Part shown: piece by piece, positions 17,769-27,489 of the stretch
How the letters are laid out: the number at the start of each line of letters is the position of its first letter
How positions within the stretch are numbered: position 1 is the stretch's first letter
Assembly: GCF_023824195.1 (NCBI RefSeq)
Contig: NZ_CP085442.1
Location: 1,030,001 to 1,094,000, forward strand
DNA: 64,000 nucleotides
DNA from: Priestia megaterium
GTDB lineage: Bacteria > Bacillota > Bacilli > Bacillales > Bacillaceae_H
Direction of reading: 5' to 3'
Made by a program: the position numbers and the translations under genes
Notes under the pieces: model-generated
Databases searched by the model: none
Told to the model about the DNA's origin: nothing
Seen by the model: only the letters and a program-made list of their open reading frames with translations

Positions 17769-19124
17769 TTAAGAAAAAATGAGCTGAACCCAGTAGAATA
17801 GGAGGAAAAGAGTAACGATAGTGGTAAGCGGGATAACGATAAGTGATACTTTTAAATAATCTTTCCATTTTACCTTGATATGATTTTCTTTTAAAATATG
17901 CATCCAAATAAGAGAAGCCAGTGTTCCAATCGGCAATAAAAGCGAGCCCATATCACTTCCAATAATATTAGCAAGATAAATGGTTTTAAGAGTAATAGGA
18001 TCGAGCCCCATTTCAGTCAAGGTAATGGTTCCGACCATTAGGGCGGGGTGATTGTTAAACAAGTTAGAAAGAATGGAAACAAGTCCTCCCATGATAAAGC
18101 TTGCTTCAAAAAGTCCTCGATTTACAATTGGTTCGCAAACTTTTACAAGTAGCTCCGTCAACCCTACGTTATGCAGTCCGTAAATAATAACGTACATCGA
18201 AAATGCAAAAACAAAAATGTGCCACGGCGTTTTCTTTAAAATATCAATTGGGTTTGTACGTAAGTGATACCATCTCCAAATAAGTAAGATCAGTGAGCCC
18301 AGTACAGCAACCAATTCGATTGGTATGCCGAAATAAGAGGCGACAAATAGGAGACAGCGCATAACAAACACAAATAATAAAACTTTCAGCATAAATTGTG
18401 TGCGTTTACGTTTTGTTTCAACAGAAATGCTTCCTTTTAAGGGGTGAAACTGTTTCGTAAAGAAACTCTCTTCTATATCTTTTGAAGCATGCGGCAGTTT
18501 TTTTGGCAAATGGCGTTTTACGACCGTATACATGAGCCAAGACATAAATAATAAACCAAGTGTCGCCGGTACGAACATCATCGCCGTGTGCATATAAAGC
18601 GACATATGAACAATTTTTAAGGCAATCAAATTGACAATATTACTTACACCTATAGGCGCGCTGGAAGCGGTAGCAATAAGCGCTCCACTTAAAAGGTAGG
18701 GGATCTGCTGGTGGGGTTTTAGCTGAAGGTTTTTCAAAAGTAGAATTAAAATTGGAGTGGTAATTAAAATACTGCCGTCATTATTAAATAGTAAAGTCAT
18801 TAGAAAGCAAAGCAGTTGAATGTACCAATATAATCGGTACCCTGAGCCCTTGGATAAACTCACTAGCCGTGCAGCTGCCCAGTGGAAGAATCCGAAACTT
18901 TCTAATATGACGGCCATAACAATGGTGGCAATAATGGTGATAGAAGCGCCGCTTATCTTTCCGAAAATATCAACAATGTCTGATTTGGATACAATCCCTG
19001 TAAGTAGGATAATGGCTGCTCCTATGGATGCCGGCCATGCTTCGTTGATGCCGTTTGGCCTCCAAAAAATGACGAGCATTGTCATTGTAAACACGAAAAT
19101 GGCAATTCCAATTTCAATATTCAT
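17769..19124 (-). CDS. ArsB/NhaD-type ion transporter
   Basis: This 451-residue protein has about 11-12 hydrophobic segments and a central charged loop (residues 205-240), as in the ion transporter superfamily that includes ArsB. Conserved elements are LFNNDGSILITTPILILLLKN and, in the second half, LSNLFNNHPALMVG, the paired N/D-rich hairpins. ArsB exports arsenite or antimonite, but no arsR, arsC or arsA is nearby and many Bacillus paralogues (YdfA, YdaH types) have other or unknown substrates. I would not call it an arsenite pump from this sequence alone. The ATG has AGGAGC upstream. Confidence 0.8.
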   Translation of the reverse strand: MNIEIGIAIFVFTMTMLVIFWRPNGINEAWPASIGAAIILLTGIVSKSDIVDIFGKISGASITIIATIVMAVILESFGFFHWAAARLVSLSKGSGYRLYWYIQLLCFLMTLLFNNDGSILITTPILILLLKNLQLKPHQQIPYLLSGALIATASSAPIGVSNIVNLIALKIVHMSLYMHTAMMFVPATLGLLFMSWLMYTVVKRHLPKKLPHASKDIEESFFTKQFHPLKGSISVETKRKRTQFMLKVLLFVFVMRCLLFVASYFGIPIELVAVLGSLILLIWRWYHLRTNPIDILKKTPWHIFVFAFSMYVIIYGLHNVGLTELLVKVCEPIVNRGLFEASFIMGGLVSILSNLFNNHPALMVGTITLTEMGLDPITLKTIYLANIIGSDMGSLLLPIGTLASLIWMHILKENHIKVKWKDYLKVSLIVIPLTTIVTLFLLFYWVQLIFS

Positions 19125-19289
19125 CAGTATGCTCCTTTCTTCTAAAATTTGTAATGAATATACCCTTGCATGTCCCTTACACTCTATTTATATTCATTTA
19201 TTACTAGAAGGATTGTGCATAAGACCATTTTTGCTAATATGTTTGTTTATCTTGCCAAGGCACGTATCATCTCGGGAGAGGAGCCTATA

Positions 19290-19617
19290 AAAAAGAGGCT
19301 GGGACATAACTAAACCCATCTAATCTAAAGAGAAATCAATTGGATAAAGGAGCTAGTATGCATTGCTTTTTAAAACGCTGTTGATTTCCATGCCAGACTT
19401 CGCCTTCCGCGGGCGGGCGGTGAGCTTTCTCGTCGCTTGCGTTTCTGCGGGGTCTCATCCCTTCCGCTTGTCCCGCAGGAGTCTTCGTCTTGCCCTCCAA
19501 TCCACAGATAAAAGCCACTATATACATGAAACCTACGCTCACCATATCAATAAAAAAATCCGAACCATTCATCGTTCGGATCTTCCTTCAACTAACATAC
19601 TTTTGTTCCAGCATGTT
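19290..19617 (-). repeat. Intergenic repeat element, copy E (reverse orientation)
   Basis: A 328-base copy lying on the minus strand relative to the others. It starts with AAAAGAGGCTGGGACATAAC and ends with ACTTTTGTTCCAGC. Its terminator hairpin (GATCCGAACGAT...GGTTCGGAT plus T7, minus strand) lies just downstream of the minus-strand racemase gene that stops at 19623. So orientation again follows the upstream gene. Confidence 0.88.
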
Positions 19618-19622
19618 TAAGA

Positions 19623-20732
19623 TTAGCAAGTATAGATTTTTTCGTGTAAAGTTAGCGCTTGTATCTGATCGTGATCAGGTTCGTAGCCGATGCCTGGTGT
19701 ATCAGGAACGGAAATAATACCGTTGTTGACCGTGATTTCCGGATGAACGATATCACGCGGCCAGTATTTAGATGATGCGGCCGTATCTCCGGGAAGCGTA
19801 AAATTAGCAAGTGTGGTAATGGCAATATTATGTGCTCGTCCGATACCTGATTCCAGCATACCGCCGCACCATACGGGCACACCGTGAGTTTGACAAAGGT
19901 CATGAATTTTTTTAGCTTCTGTTAGTCCTCCTACTCGTCCAATTTTAATGTTAATAATTTGTGTGCTTCCAAGTTTAATAGCTTTTCGAACGTCTTCAGC
20001 TGAATGAATGCTTTCATCTAAGCAAATGGGCGTGCGCATGCGGGCCTGCAGTTCAGCGTGATCAATTAAATCATCATGAGCCAACGGCTGTTCAATCATC
20101 ATTAAATCAAACTCATCAAGCTGAGCAAGGTGATCAGCATCTGCAAGCGTATAAGCAGAGTTCGCATCAACCATCAGCGGAATAGAAGGGAACTCGTTTC
20201 GAACCGCGCGCGTCAAGTTAAGATCCCAGCTCGGCTTAATTTTAATTTTTATCCGCTTATATCCTTCATTCAAGCCGGCTTCAATTTTTCGAAGCGTTTC
20301 GTCAATCGTAGGCTGAATACCAACGCTGAGACCAACTTCAATTTGACTTTTACTGCCTCCTAACGCTTTAGATAGAGAGAGGTTTTGCCTGCGCGCATAC
20401 AAATCCCAAACTGCGCCTTCTAACGCCGCTTTTGCCATGTAATTGCCTCGAATATGAGCAAAGCGTTCAGATACTTCGTCAGGATGCTGAATTTCTATCT
20501 GTTGAAGCAATGGAATTAAAAAATCCTCCATGATGTGCCAGTTTGTTTTAAGCGTTTCTTCTTTATAAAAAGGATCCGCGCACGCTACGGATTCAGCCCA
20601 GCCGGACCGTCCGTCTTCGTCTTGAATTTCTACTAAAATAAAATCTCGATCCACTTCTTTTCCAAGGCTTGTGGTAAAAGGGTGAAGTAAATCCATTTTT
20701 AAATGCCGTAAAATGACGTGTTTTATGTTCAT
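19623..20732 (-). CDS. N-acylamino acid racemase / o-succinylbenzoate synthase family enzyme
   Basis: A 369-residue enolase-superfamily protein. The metal ligands Asp189 (VDANS), Glu214 (IEQPL) and Asp239 (LDES) and the base Lys263 (NIKIGRVGG) are at the same positions as in Amycolatopsis N-acylamino acid racemase. The other base lies in the KIKIKP motif at 162-167. The family includes MenC (menaquinone synthesis) and NSAR, which racemises N-succinyl amino acids. No men genes are near. Instead the gene overlaps by four bases a GNAT acyltransferase, the partner known from the Geobacillus pathway converting D- to L-amino acids via N-succinyl intermediates. I therefore favour NSAR. Confidence 0.85.
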   Translation of the reverse strand: MNIKHVILRHLKMDLLHPFTTSLGKEVDRDFILVEIQDEDGRSGWAESVACADPFYKEETLKTNWHIMEDFLIPLLQQIEIQHPDEVSERFAHIRGNYMAKAALEGAVWDLYARRQNLSLSKALGGSKSQIEVGLSVGIQPTIDETLRKIEAGLNEGYKRIKIKIKPSWDLNLTRAVRNEFPSIPLMVDANSAYTLADADHLAQLDEFDLMMIEQPLAHDDLIDHAELQARMRTPICLDESIHSAEDVRKAIKLGSTQIINIKIGRVGGLTEAKKIHDLCQTHGVPVWCGGMLESGIGRAHNIAITTLANFTLPGDTAASSKYWPRDIVHPEITVNNGIISVPDTPGIGYEPDHDQIQALTLHEKIYTC

Positions 20733-21556
20733 TTTTGCACCTCTTTTTTCGTTAAAATATAAAAATGAACGGGTGCGCTGCTTTCTGGATACTTCATGAA
20801 GTCTGTTACTTCAAACCCTTTTGCAAAACACGTTTGAAATACGTGTCTTGTACGCATCCGCCAGTCCAATGCAAGAGAAGGAGAAGCTTCTTTCATTTGC
20901 TGAAAAGCAGACGGAATAGCTACAGACACGACGTCATGATCCAACAATTTTTCATCAATATCTGTAACAGAAGGAAACCCTTCATCCGTTAACGTCCATT
21001 GAATGAGCGATGCGTCCATTATTTGATCTGGCGTATAGAGAAGCTGAGCTCGCTTTGTATCCTCTGAGGATGCCCATTCTACAACGAATCGATCAGAAGG
21101 CAAGTCAGCATTTAACGGATCATTCATATCTCCGTAGCAGTTTTCAATATACGTAGAACAAACGGCTCCAAGCTTTCCAATATTTAAATACCCGTTGGCG
21201 CTTTCTAACGGATCGTACGTCCAGCTGATATATGAATACCCTATTTTTTTACTTTCTTGCCGCTGCGCATGCTTAAGCTTGGCACCGATACCCATGCTGC
21301 GATAGGCAGGGTCAACTGCTAATATATGAGAACATAAATAGACGCACGTTCCGTCAAACCCTGGAAAACTATATTGAAAGCCAATCAGCTTTTCATTTAG
21401 AAACGCACCAAGAACAAGACCTCCGTTTTTAACAGCGGTTAAGGTTTGATGAACGGGCGTTGCTTCTTCTTCCCCCCAGACGCGGCTTTCTAATGCGCGT
21501 ACCTCTTCTAGTTCATTGGTTGTTGTAAGTGAACGAATCGTTAAGGCTTCAGTCAT
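20729..21556 (-). CDS. GNAT N-acyltransferase, likely amino acid N-succinyltransferase
   Basis: This 275-residue protein of the COG3375 GNAT type has the acetyl-CoA-type pyrophosphate loop RSMGIGAKL after ILAVDPAY in the first half, and a long C-terminal extension unlike simple acetyltransferases. Its stop overlaps the start of the racemase gene (ATGA). In Geobacillus a comparable GNAT protein succinylates D-amino acids before an NSAR enzyme inverts them. By context it should acylate an amino acid amine with succinyl-CoA. Acceptor and donor are inference; the overlap and the domain are visible. Confidence 0.8.
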   Translation of the reverse strand: MTEALTIRSLTTTNELEEVRALESRVWGEEEATPVHQTLTAVKNGGLVLGAFLNEKLIGFQYSFPGFDGTCVYLCSHILAVDPAYRSMGIGAKLKHAQRQESKKIGYSYISWTYDPLESANGYLNIGKLGAVCSTYIENCYGDMNDPLNADLPSDRFVVEWASSEDTKRAQLLYTPDQIMDASLIQWTLTDEGFPSVTDIDEKLLDHDVVSVAIPSAFQQMKEASPSLALDWRMRTRHVFQTCFAKGFEVTDFMKYPESSAPVHFYILTKKEVQK

Positions 21557-21582
21557 ATGTTTACTTCCTTTCTTTTTATCAT

Positions 21583-22389
21583 TTATTCTAAAAAGATGTC
21601 TTGCTCGGCATAGAGCTTTTCCAAATGTTCTTGTCTTTTTCCAGCCGTTTTTTCATCTCTTTTTTGCATGCTGCTAATTACAACTTGAGATAGAGCAAGA
21701 AGCGATAAAATATGTTCGGTTGTGCCGGCTAAAAGCGTGATATCAGCGATTTGACCTACCGGAGATAGACGGCGGTCTGTAATGGCAATCACTTTCGCTC
21801 CTTGTTTTTTAGCCTGCTGAGCTACTTCAAGCGCTTCTTTTGTATAGCGCGGCAGTGAAAATACAACAACCGTTGATGCGCTCGTGAGATTGCATAGCGT
21901 TTCAAGCAAAAATCCTGTTGGAAAAGATAAAAGAACATGATTGCGAAGCTGATTCATTTTATAATACAGCCAGTAGGCTGCCGTATGAGATTCACGGAAA
22001 CCCGCAATATACACTTGATCACTTTTGATAAGCGCATCTACAGCTTGAGATAATTCCTTTTCGTCAACAGGGGAAAGCCATTCACTAAAAGGTTTCTTTT
22101 CTTCCGCTGCAGAATCAGCTGCATGCTTGCTAGCTGCTTCTTTTAATTCGGCAGAAGAAAGCCATTCTTTTCGCATTAGCTCCTGCAAATCAGAAAAACC
22201 ATTTAACCCAAGTGCGTAAGCTAGACGAATAACGGTTGTTTCACTGACCCCTGCTTCTTTGCCAATTTGCCCAGCCGTGTACAGCGAGCCTTTTTCCATA
22301 AAATTAACGAGAAACTCAGCTACTTTTTTTTGACCGCGAGAAAGGTCAGGGAATTTATGTTTAATTAATTCTTGAAATGATTGATTCAT
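21583..22389 (-). CDS. MurR/RpiR family transcriptional regulator
   Basis: A 268-residue regulator. Residues 1-77 form the RpiR helix-turn-helix (KVAEFLVNFMEKGSLYTAGQIGKEAGVSETTVIRLAYALG). Residues 120-245 form a SIS sugar-phosphate-binding fold (YIAGFRESHTAAYWLYYKMN, then VVVFSLPRYTKEALE). It is the first gene of the minus-strand operon with the GNAT and racemase genes, 26 bases before the former. Most relatives bind phosphosugars such as MurNAc-6-phosphate, but members linked to amino-acid genes exist. It may bind the operator repeats between it and the divergent activator gene. Confidence 0.87.
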   Translation of the reverse strand: MNQSFQELIKHKFPDLSRGQKKVAEFLVNFMEKGSLYTAGQIGKEAGVSETTVIRLAYALGLNGFSDLQELMRKEWLSSAELKEAASKHAADSAAEEKKPFSEWLSPVDEKELSQAVDALIKSDQVYIAGFRESHTAAYWLYYKMNQLRNHVLLSFPTGFLLETLCNLTSASTVVVFSLPRYTKEALEVAQQAKKQGAKVIAITDRRLSPVGQIADITLLAGTTEHILSLLALSQVVISSMQKRDEKTAGKRQEHLEKLYAEQDIFLE

Positions 22390-22506
22390 ATAGCCTCCTA
22401 AAAAAAAGAAGTTATAACTTCATAAAAATATATTAATGCATTTTTTACTTCATTTCAATTGCTGTTTCAAAATAAAAAGAAGCGCTCGTGATATAATAAA
22501 TTGATT

Positions 22507-22562
22507 ATTCAAAAATAAATGCCGTTATTCAAAAACGAATTGTATTTTATTCAAAAATGAAT
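22507..22562. promoter_or_regulatory. Triple operator ATTCAAAAAYRAAT
   Basis: Three copies of a 14-base imperfect palindrome are found at 22507, 22527 and 22549: ATTCAAAAATAAAT, ATTCAAAAACGAAT and ATTCAAAAATGAAT. They are 20 and 22 bases apart, so they face one side of the DNA. They lie between the RpiR-type repressor gene and the divergent sigma-54 activator gene; the third overlaps a possible but unlikely upstream start codon of the activator. Confidence 0.7.
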
Positions 22563-22580
22563 AGAAAGCGGGGAGCATAC

Positions 22581-23951
22581 ATGAATTCAGAATGGAATGA
22601 AAATCAGTGGATCCTTCATTCATTAAAAGATGATTTGCTTGTCACGGATGAAAAAGGCATCATTGTCCGAATACATGAAGGAACGGGAAACATTTACGAT
22701 GTAAAAGCTGAAAAACTGCTGGGAAAGTCTGTTTATGAACTTGAAAAACAAGGGTTATTTACACCAATCGTTACGCCAATTGTGCTTGAAACAAAGAAGA
22801 AAATTACGCTTGTACAAACAACTAAACAAGGCAAGCAAGTGCTCGTTACAGGCATTCCTGTCAAAGATGAAAAAGGAGAGATTAAAAGAATCGTCAGCTA
22901 TTCTCATGATGTGACGGAGCTTATGGAAATGAAAACATATCTTGATGCGATGGAAGGCGAAATGCAGCGTGTAAAGAGCGAGCTTATGCTGCTGCGGAAC
23001 CAAAATCTATCAACAGAAGGAATTGTATGCAACAGCGAAAAGATGCAGCACGTTCTTCGTACGGCTGTTCACGTTTCGAATGTAGACGTAAATATTTTAC
23101 TTTTAGGGCAGTCAGGAGTAGGAAAAACGCACTTAGCCAAGCTGATACATAACAAAAGTACAAGAAGCAAAGGGCCGTTTATTGAAGTGAACTGCGGGGC
23201 GATTCCAGATCATTTATTTGAAGCTGAACTGTTTGGCTATGAAGCGGGTGCTTTTACCGGTGCATCTAAAAATGGAAAAGTGGGGCTAGTCGAATTAGCA
23301 GATGGAGGTACGCTTTTTTTAGATGAAGTGGGAGAACTGTCACCGGCGCATCAAGTAAAAATCTTAAAGCTCATTCAAGAAAAACAGTTTTATTCTGTTG
23401 GAGGAAGAAAGCCTAAAACCGTGGACTTTCGCTTAATTGCAGCGACGAACAAAGATTTAGAAAAAGCCGTTGCTGAAAAAGAATTTCGAGAAGATTTATA
23501 TTTTCGTTTAAGCGTCGTACCGATTACCATTCCATCTTTGAACGAGCGCCCTGAAGATATTTTTCCGCTGCTCACACATTTTGCCGAGCAGTTTGAAAAG
23601 AAATATAACCGAAAAAGAACGTTTGATAATGCGGTTATTCACGCACTGCTTGCACATGAGTGGAAAGGAAACGTACGAGAGTTAATCAATGTGATTGAAC
23701 ACGCCGTGGTTGTGTCTTCACAAACGCTGATTACAATGGAGCATTTGCCGCATTCTCTGCATAGAAAAAAACGGATTCAGCACGTTGAAGAACATGGGGA
23801 AATGAAGCTTAATGACGCGTTAAACGAGCTGGAAAAAGAGATATTAGTAAAAGCAAAAAAACAGTATAAAACGACAACAGAAATAGGTGAAGCACTTGGA
23901 ATCAGTCAGCCTTCAGTTGTTAGAAAATTAAAAAAACATTCCGTTTTTTAA
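22581..23951 (+). CDS. PAS-domain sigma-54-dependent transcriptional activator
   Basis: This 456-residue protein has a PAS domain at about 15-115 ([17 protein letters not shown]), then a short coiled linker, an AAA+ domain at about 145-375 with Walker [10 protein letters not shown], the sigma-54 contact loop GAFTGA and Walker [12 protein letters not shown], and a C-terminal Fis-type helix-turn-helix ([21 protein letters not shown]). I start at 22581, where CGGGGAGC precedes the ATG; an in-frame start 24 bases earlier lies inside an operator repeat. A perfect sigma-54 promoter stands right after its stop codon, before the aminotransferase, its obvious target. Confidence 0.92.
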   Translation: MNSEWNENQWILHSLKDDLLVTDEKGIIVRIHEGTGNIYDVKAEKLLGKSVYELEKQGLFTPIVTPIVLETKKKITLVQTTKQGKQVLVTGIPVKDEKGEIKRIVSYSHDVTELMEMKTYLDAMEGEMQRVKSELMLLRNQNLSTEGIVCNSEKMQHVLRTAVHVSNVDVNILLLGQSGVGKTHLAKLIHNKSTRSKGPFIEVNCGAIPDHLFEAELFGYEAGAFTGASKNGKVGLVELADGGTLFLDEVGELSPAHQVKILKLIQEKQFYSVGGRKPKTVDFRLIAATNKDLEKAVAEKEFREDLYFRLSVVPITIPSLNERPEDIFPLLTHFAEQFEKKYNRKRTFDNAVIHALLAHEWKGNVRELINVIEHAVVVSSQTLITMEHLPHSLHRKKRIQHVEEHGEMKLNDALNELEKEILVKAKKQYKTTTEIGEALGISQPSVVRKLKKHSVF

Positions 23952-23957
23952 CGTCTT

Positions 23958-23973
23958 TGGCACGCTCTTTGCA
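23958..23973 (+). promoter_or_regulatory. Sigma-54 (SigL) promoter for the aminotransferase operon
   Basis: TGGCACGCTCTTTGCA matches the -24/-12 consensus TGGCAC-N5-TTGCA, with the invariant GG (23959-23960) and GC (23971-23972) exactly ten bases apart. It begins seven bases after the activator gene stops and 50 bases before the aminotransferase start. Enhancer sites would have to lie inside or upstream of the activator gene. Confidence 0.92.
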
Positions 23974-24024
23974 TGTAAAACAAGTACAAACACATTACTT
24001 GATAGATTGCGAGGAGGAAGTCAG

Positions 24025-25341
24025 ATGACGCAGGCATCACTTACACAGTTAATGAACAGTCTACCAGATTTACTGGCACCAAGCATGGCGAAAGATCATC
24101 CTAATTTACCGGTGGTAAAAGCAGAAGGCTGCTACTACTACGGAGCGGACGGAAAAACGTATTTAGATTTCACATCAGGTATTGCAACAGCGAATACGGG
24201 TCATCGTCATCCTAAAGTTGTACAAGCGATTAAAGATAGCGTTGATCATCTTATGCACGGTCCGTCAGGTGTGATTATGTACGAATCTATTTTACAGCTT
24301 GCCGAAGAGTTAAAAACAGTGTTGCCAAGAGGCTTGGACTGCTTTTTCTTTGCCAACAGCGGGACCGAAGCAATTGAAGGAGCGTTAAAACTGGCAAAAT
24401 ACGTTACGCAAAGACCTTATACTGTTTCGTTTACGGGCTGCTTTCACGGCCGTTCTCTCGGAGCGCTTAGCGTGACGACATCAAAAAGCAAATACCGGAA
24501 ATTTCTTCAGCCATCGGGCTTAACGTATCAAGTGCCTTATGCAGACGTGACTCAGTGTCCAAAAGGAGAAGATCCGGAAATCTACTGCGTGGAAAAGTTA
24601 GAAAGAGATTTTGACACTTTGTTTAAGCATCAAGTAACGCCGGAAGAAGTAGCGTGCATGATTGTAGAGCCGGTTCTTGGAGAAGGCGGCTACGTGATTC
24701 CTCCGAAAGCGTGGCTGCAAAAAATAAGAGAAGTGTGCGACAGACACGGGATTCTGCTTATTTTTGATGAAGTGCAAACCGGTTTTGGACGCACCGGAGA
24801 GTGGTTTGCAGCTCAAACGTTTGACGTGACACCTGACATCATGGCAATTGCAAAAGGCATAGCATCAGGACTTCCGTTAAGTGCTACTGTAGCTTCCAAA
24901 CAGCTAATGGAAAAGTGGCCAATTGGTACACACGGAACCACTTTTGGAGGCAATCCCATTGCTTGTTCAGCAGCGCTTGCGACGTTGGACGTATTAAAAG
25001 AAGAAAAGCTGATTGAAAATTCAAAAGCAATGGGGAAATATGCAGCGGATCAGCTTCAGCATTTAAAGGCGAAGCATGAAGTTATCGGAAGCATTCGTTC
25101 AGTAGGACTAATGATTGGAATTGAAATTATTAATCCTAAAACAAAGCAAGGTGACGGAAATCTTCTTCTTGAGATTTTAGACAAATGTTTGGAAAAAGGG
25201 GTGCTGTTTTACCTTTGCGGAAATAGCGGAGAAGTGATTCGAATGATTCCTCCTTTAACGATTACAAAAGAAGAAATTGATGCCGGGCTTCGCGTGTTAG
25301 ACGAAGCATTGACAGAAATCACAAGTCTTCACGTGATCTAA
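24025..25341 (+). CDS. Class III PLP-dependent aminotransferase (GabT-like)
   Basis: A 438-residue fold-type I enzyme. The PLP lysine is Lys277 (AIAKGIASG), the ring aspartate is Asp248 ([13 protein letters not shown]), and [16 protein letters not shown] forms the phosphate cup. It resembles 4-aminobutyrate aminotransferase, but the class also holds ornithine, beta-alanine and taurine transaminases and amino acid racemases such as isoleucine 2-epimerase. The ATG at 24025 has GAGGAGGAAG upstream; a TTG 18 bases earlier is less likely. It is transcribed from a sigma-54 promoter and followed by a symporter. Context with an acylamino acid racemase suggests an unusual or D-amino acid substrate. 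Confidence 0.88.
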   Translation: MTQASLTQLMNSLPDLLAPSMAKDHPNLPVVKAEGCYYYGADGKTYLDFTSGIATANTGHRHPKVVQAIKDSVDHLMHGPSGVIMYESILQLAEELKTVLPRGLDCFFFANSGTEAIEGALKLAKYVTQRPYTVSFTGCFHGRSLGALSVTTSKSKYRKFLQPSGLTYQVPYADVTQCPKGEDPEIYCVEKLERDFDTLFKHQVTPEEVACMIVEPVLGEGGYVIPPKAWLQKIREVCDRHGILLIFDEVQTGFGRTGEWFAAQTFDVTPDIMAIAKGIASGLPLSATVASKQLMEKWPIGTHGTTFGGNPIACSAALATLDVLKEEKLIENSKAMGKYAADQLQHLKAKHEVIGSIRSVGLMIGIEIINPKTKQGDGNLLLEILDKCLEKGVLFYLCGNSGEVIRMIPPLTITKEEIDAGLRVLDEALTEITSLHVI

Positions 25342-25405
25342 AGCTTTTAGGAAGCTCTTTGTTTCACTGAAAGATAGATTGACCCATAATAAGGAGGAAT
25401 CTGTT

Positions 25406-26815
25406 ATGAACGGACTGGATATGACGGTTATGTTTGTCTATTTTGGCGTATTGGTTGTAGCTGGTATTATTGGCTCGTTAAAAGCAAAGTCATCAGAAGA
25501 TTTTATTTTAGCCGGACGAAACTTAGGGATGTTCATGTATTTAGGGTGTTTGTCTGCCGTTATTTTAGGCGGAGCGTCGACGATTGGAACGGCTCAGCTT
25601 GGCTATGAGCACGGGCTGTCTGGCATTTGGTTTGTAACGATGATTGGACTTGGAATCATTACGCTTGGCACGATTTTTATTAAGCGGATTTCGTCGTTGA
25701 AAGTGACAACTATCAGCGAACTGCTAGGAAAAAGATATAACGCTCAAGCGCAAATTATCAGCGCCGTTGTTGCCGCTATTTATACACTCATGGTATCAGT
25801 CACTCAAGTGATTGGAATGGGAACCATCATTCATGCGTTGCTTGGATGGAACATGACGGCATCGATGTTAATTGGCGGTTCGATTGTTCTGTTCTATACG
25901 ATTTTAGGCGGAATGTGGAGCGTAACGGTCACTGATATTATTCAGTTTGTTGTGATGACGGTGGCGATTTTTGGATTTATGCTTCCAATAAGCGTATCGG
26001 AAGCAGGCGGTCTCAAAGCACTTGCCGGAGATTTGCCATCATCTTATTTTGATTTTTCATCCATTGGATACGGTCAAATCTTTCAGTATTTCCTTCTATA
26101 TACGCTGGGTATGGCAGTATCTCAAGATATTTGGCAGCGAGTATTCACGGCGCGAACAGAAAAAATTGCGCGAAACGGCTCCATTTTTGCAGGCGTGTAC
26201 AGCATTGCCTACGCGATTGCGGGAAGTGTAATTGGAATGTGTGCGTATTTGCTGCTGCCAAACGCAGAAAGCAGTCAAAGCATTTTTGCGACGCTTGCAG
26301 TTCAAATCCTGCCTCAAGGATTATTAGGTCTCGTACTAGCAGGCGTTTGTTCGGCGCTGATGTCAACTGCTTCAGGAACGCTGCTTGCGTCTTCTACGCT
26401 GATTAGTAACGATATTATTAAAAAAGTGTGGCTTAAAAATATTTCGGAGAAAAATTATTTAATTTTAACGCGCGTAAATACGCTTATTGTTGGCGTGCTT
26501 GCTATTGTGTTTGCTCTTTGGATTCAAGACGTGCTTGTCGCTTTAGACGTTGCGTATGCCATTTTATCAGGAGCAATTTTTGTTCCGTTTGTTGTGTCGC
26601 TGTTTTGGAAAGACATTCATCCAAAAGCAGGGGTTTCAGCTATTGTTGTCAGTACACTAGTAGTACTTGGAGGTCTATTGATTGAAGGACTTTCTTCTAC
26701 CACGCCAATCCTATACGGAATTTCAAGCAGCATTATTATAATGGCTGGATTTGCGGTTATGGCTCGAAACAAAGAACTGTCTGACCAAGAGCCGGTAAGC
26801 GAAGATGTAAAATAA
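25406..26815 (+). CDS. Sodium:solute symporter of the amino acid catabolic operon
   Basis: A 469-residue SSS-family permease with about 13 membrane segments. The region SEDFILAGRNLGMFMYLGCLSA after TM1 and GASTIGTAQLGYEHG are the usual family core. The ATG at 25406 follows AAGGAGGAAT; an earlier in-frame TTG at 25379 lacks a site. It lies 64 bases after the aminotransferase and shares its sigma-54 promoter, so it most likely imports the aminotransferase's substrate with sodium. The C-terminus is hydrophilic. A terminator follows ten bases after the stop. Confidence 0.88.
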   Translation: MNGLDMTVMFVYFGVLVVAGIIGSLKAKSSEDFILAGRNLGMFMYLGCLSAVILGGASTIGTAQLGYEHGLSGIWFVTMIGLGIITLGTIFIKRISSLKVTTISELLGKRYNAQAQIISAVVAAIYTLMVSVTQVIGMGTIIHALLGWNMTASMLIGGSIVLFYTILGGMWSVTVTDIIQFVVMTVAIFGFMLPISVSEAGGLKALAGDLPSSYFDFSSIGYGQIFQYFLLYTLGMAVSQDIWQRVFTARTEKIARNGSIFAGVYSIAYAIAGSVIGMCAYLLLPNAESSQSIFATLAVQILPQGLLGLVLAGVCSALMSTASGTLLASSTLISNDIIKKVWLKNISEKNYLILTRVNTLIVGVLAIVFALWIQDVLVALDVAYAILSGAIFVPFVVSLFWKDIHPKAGVSAIVVSTLVVLGGLLIEGLSSTTPILYGISSSIIIMAGFAVMARNKELSDQEPVSEDVK

Positions 26816-26825
26816 GAAAAGAAAG

Positions 26826-26853
26826 GCTTCTCCTTTACGGTGAGAAGCTTTTT
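26826..26853 (+). terminator. Terminator of the sigma-54 operon
   Basis: GCTTCTC (26826-26832) pairs with GAGAAGC (26842-26848), extended by AA/TT, followed by TTTTTAT. Confidence 0.8.
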
Positions 26854-26925
26854 ATATTCCTGCTTATTATTTTAGCCAGTAATCGTACATACTAATGGAT
26901 ATTCACAAAGAAAAGAGTGTTGCAA

Positions 26926-27390
26926 ATGGAACGAACACTGCTAAAAGGGCTAACTGTGTTGTGTGCAGTTCTTTTTCCTTTTGTTGTAAAAAAACCGAAA
27001 TTTAAAGAAATGCTGATTGTCTTTTTTGCAAAAGGGATTTTAGCCACGCTTATTGATGCTTATGCTGTAAACACGAATCGAATCAAATATCCTGTTCGGC
27101 CGTATCCTCGCATTTTTTCAACTAATATTTTATATGATCTGCTGTTTTTTCCTTTGCTAAGTATGGTTTGGGTTAGACAATCTTATGAAGACAAGCTTCC
27201 TGCAATCTTACTAAAAAGCTTGATGTGGAGCGTGCCGATGAGTATCAGCCAGTGGTATTTAGAGAGAAATAGCAATCTGTTTAAATGGAAAAAGTGGACC
27301 ATCTTTCATACATTTGCAAGTGTTAGTTTTACATTGCTGACAATCAGGGGGGTAGCTGGCCTTGTCAAAAAAGCAGATAAAAAGCTATAG
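26926..27390 (+). CDS. CBO0543-family membrane protein of unknown function
   Basis: A 154-residue protein with about four hydrophobic helices. The central segment KYPVRPYPRIFSTNILYDLL is characteristic of a group of small Bacillales and Clostridium membrane proteins annotated CBO0543. There is a C-terminal KWTIFHTF segment and a basic tail. The ATG at 26926 has AAAGAG about ten bases before it; a TTG nine bases earlier is the alternative. No function is known to me. Its terminator contains its last codons. Confidence 0.7.
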   Translation: MERTLLKGLTVLCAVLFPFVVKKPKFKEMLIVFFAKGILATLIDAYAVNTNRIKYPVRPYPRIFSTNILYDLLFFPLLSMVWVRQSYEDKLPAILLKSLMWSVPMSISQWYLERNSNLFKWKKWTIFHTFASVSFTLLTIRGVAGLVKKADKKL

Positions 27391-27413
27391 TTCAGCTTTT
27401 TATCTGCTTTTTT
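27367..27413. terminator. Strong bidirectional-type terminator
   Basis: A perfect 20-base inverted repeat (27367-27386 and 27394-27413) with A6 on the left and T6 on the right. The left arm encodes the last residues of the preceding gene. Confidence 0.9.
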
Positions 27414-27489
27414 ATGCACAAATCTAGACAACATCTATCAAGCAGGAGTAAACTAAATGCTCAGATTATACAGATAAGGAGATTGTCAA

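Noticed and set aside
17769..19124. Arsenite efflux pump
   Set aside because: The fold fits ArsB, but no ars genes or arsenic-binding regulator are nearby, so I kept the broader family name.
22557..22580. Upstream in-frame start of the sigma-54 activator
   Set aside because: It lies inside the third operator repeat and has no ribosome site; the ATG at 22581 has CGGGGAGC at proper distance.
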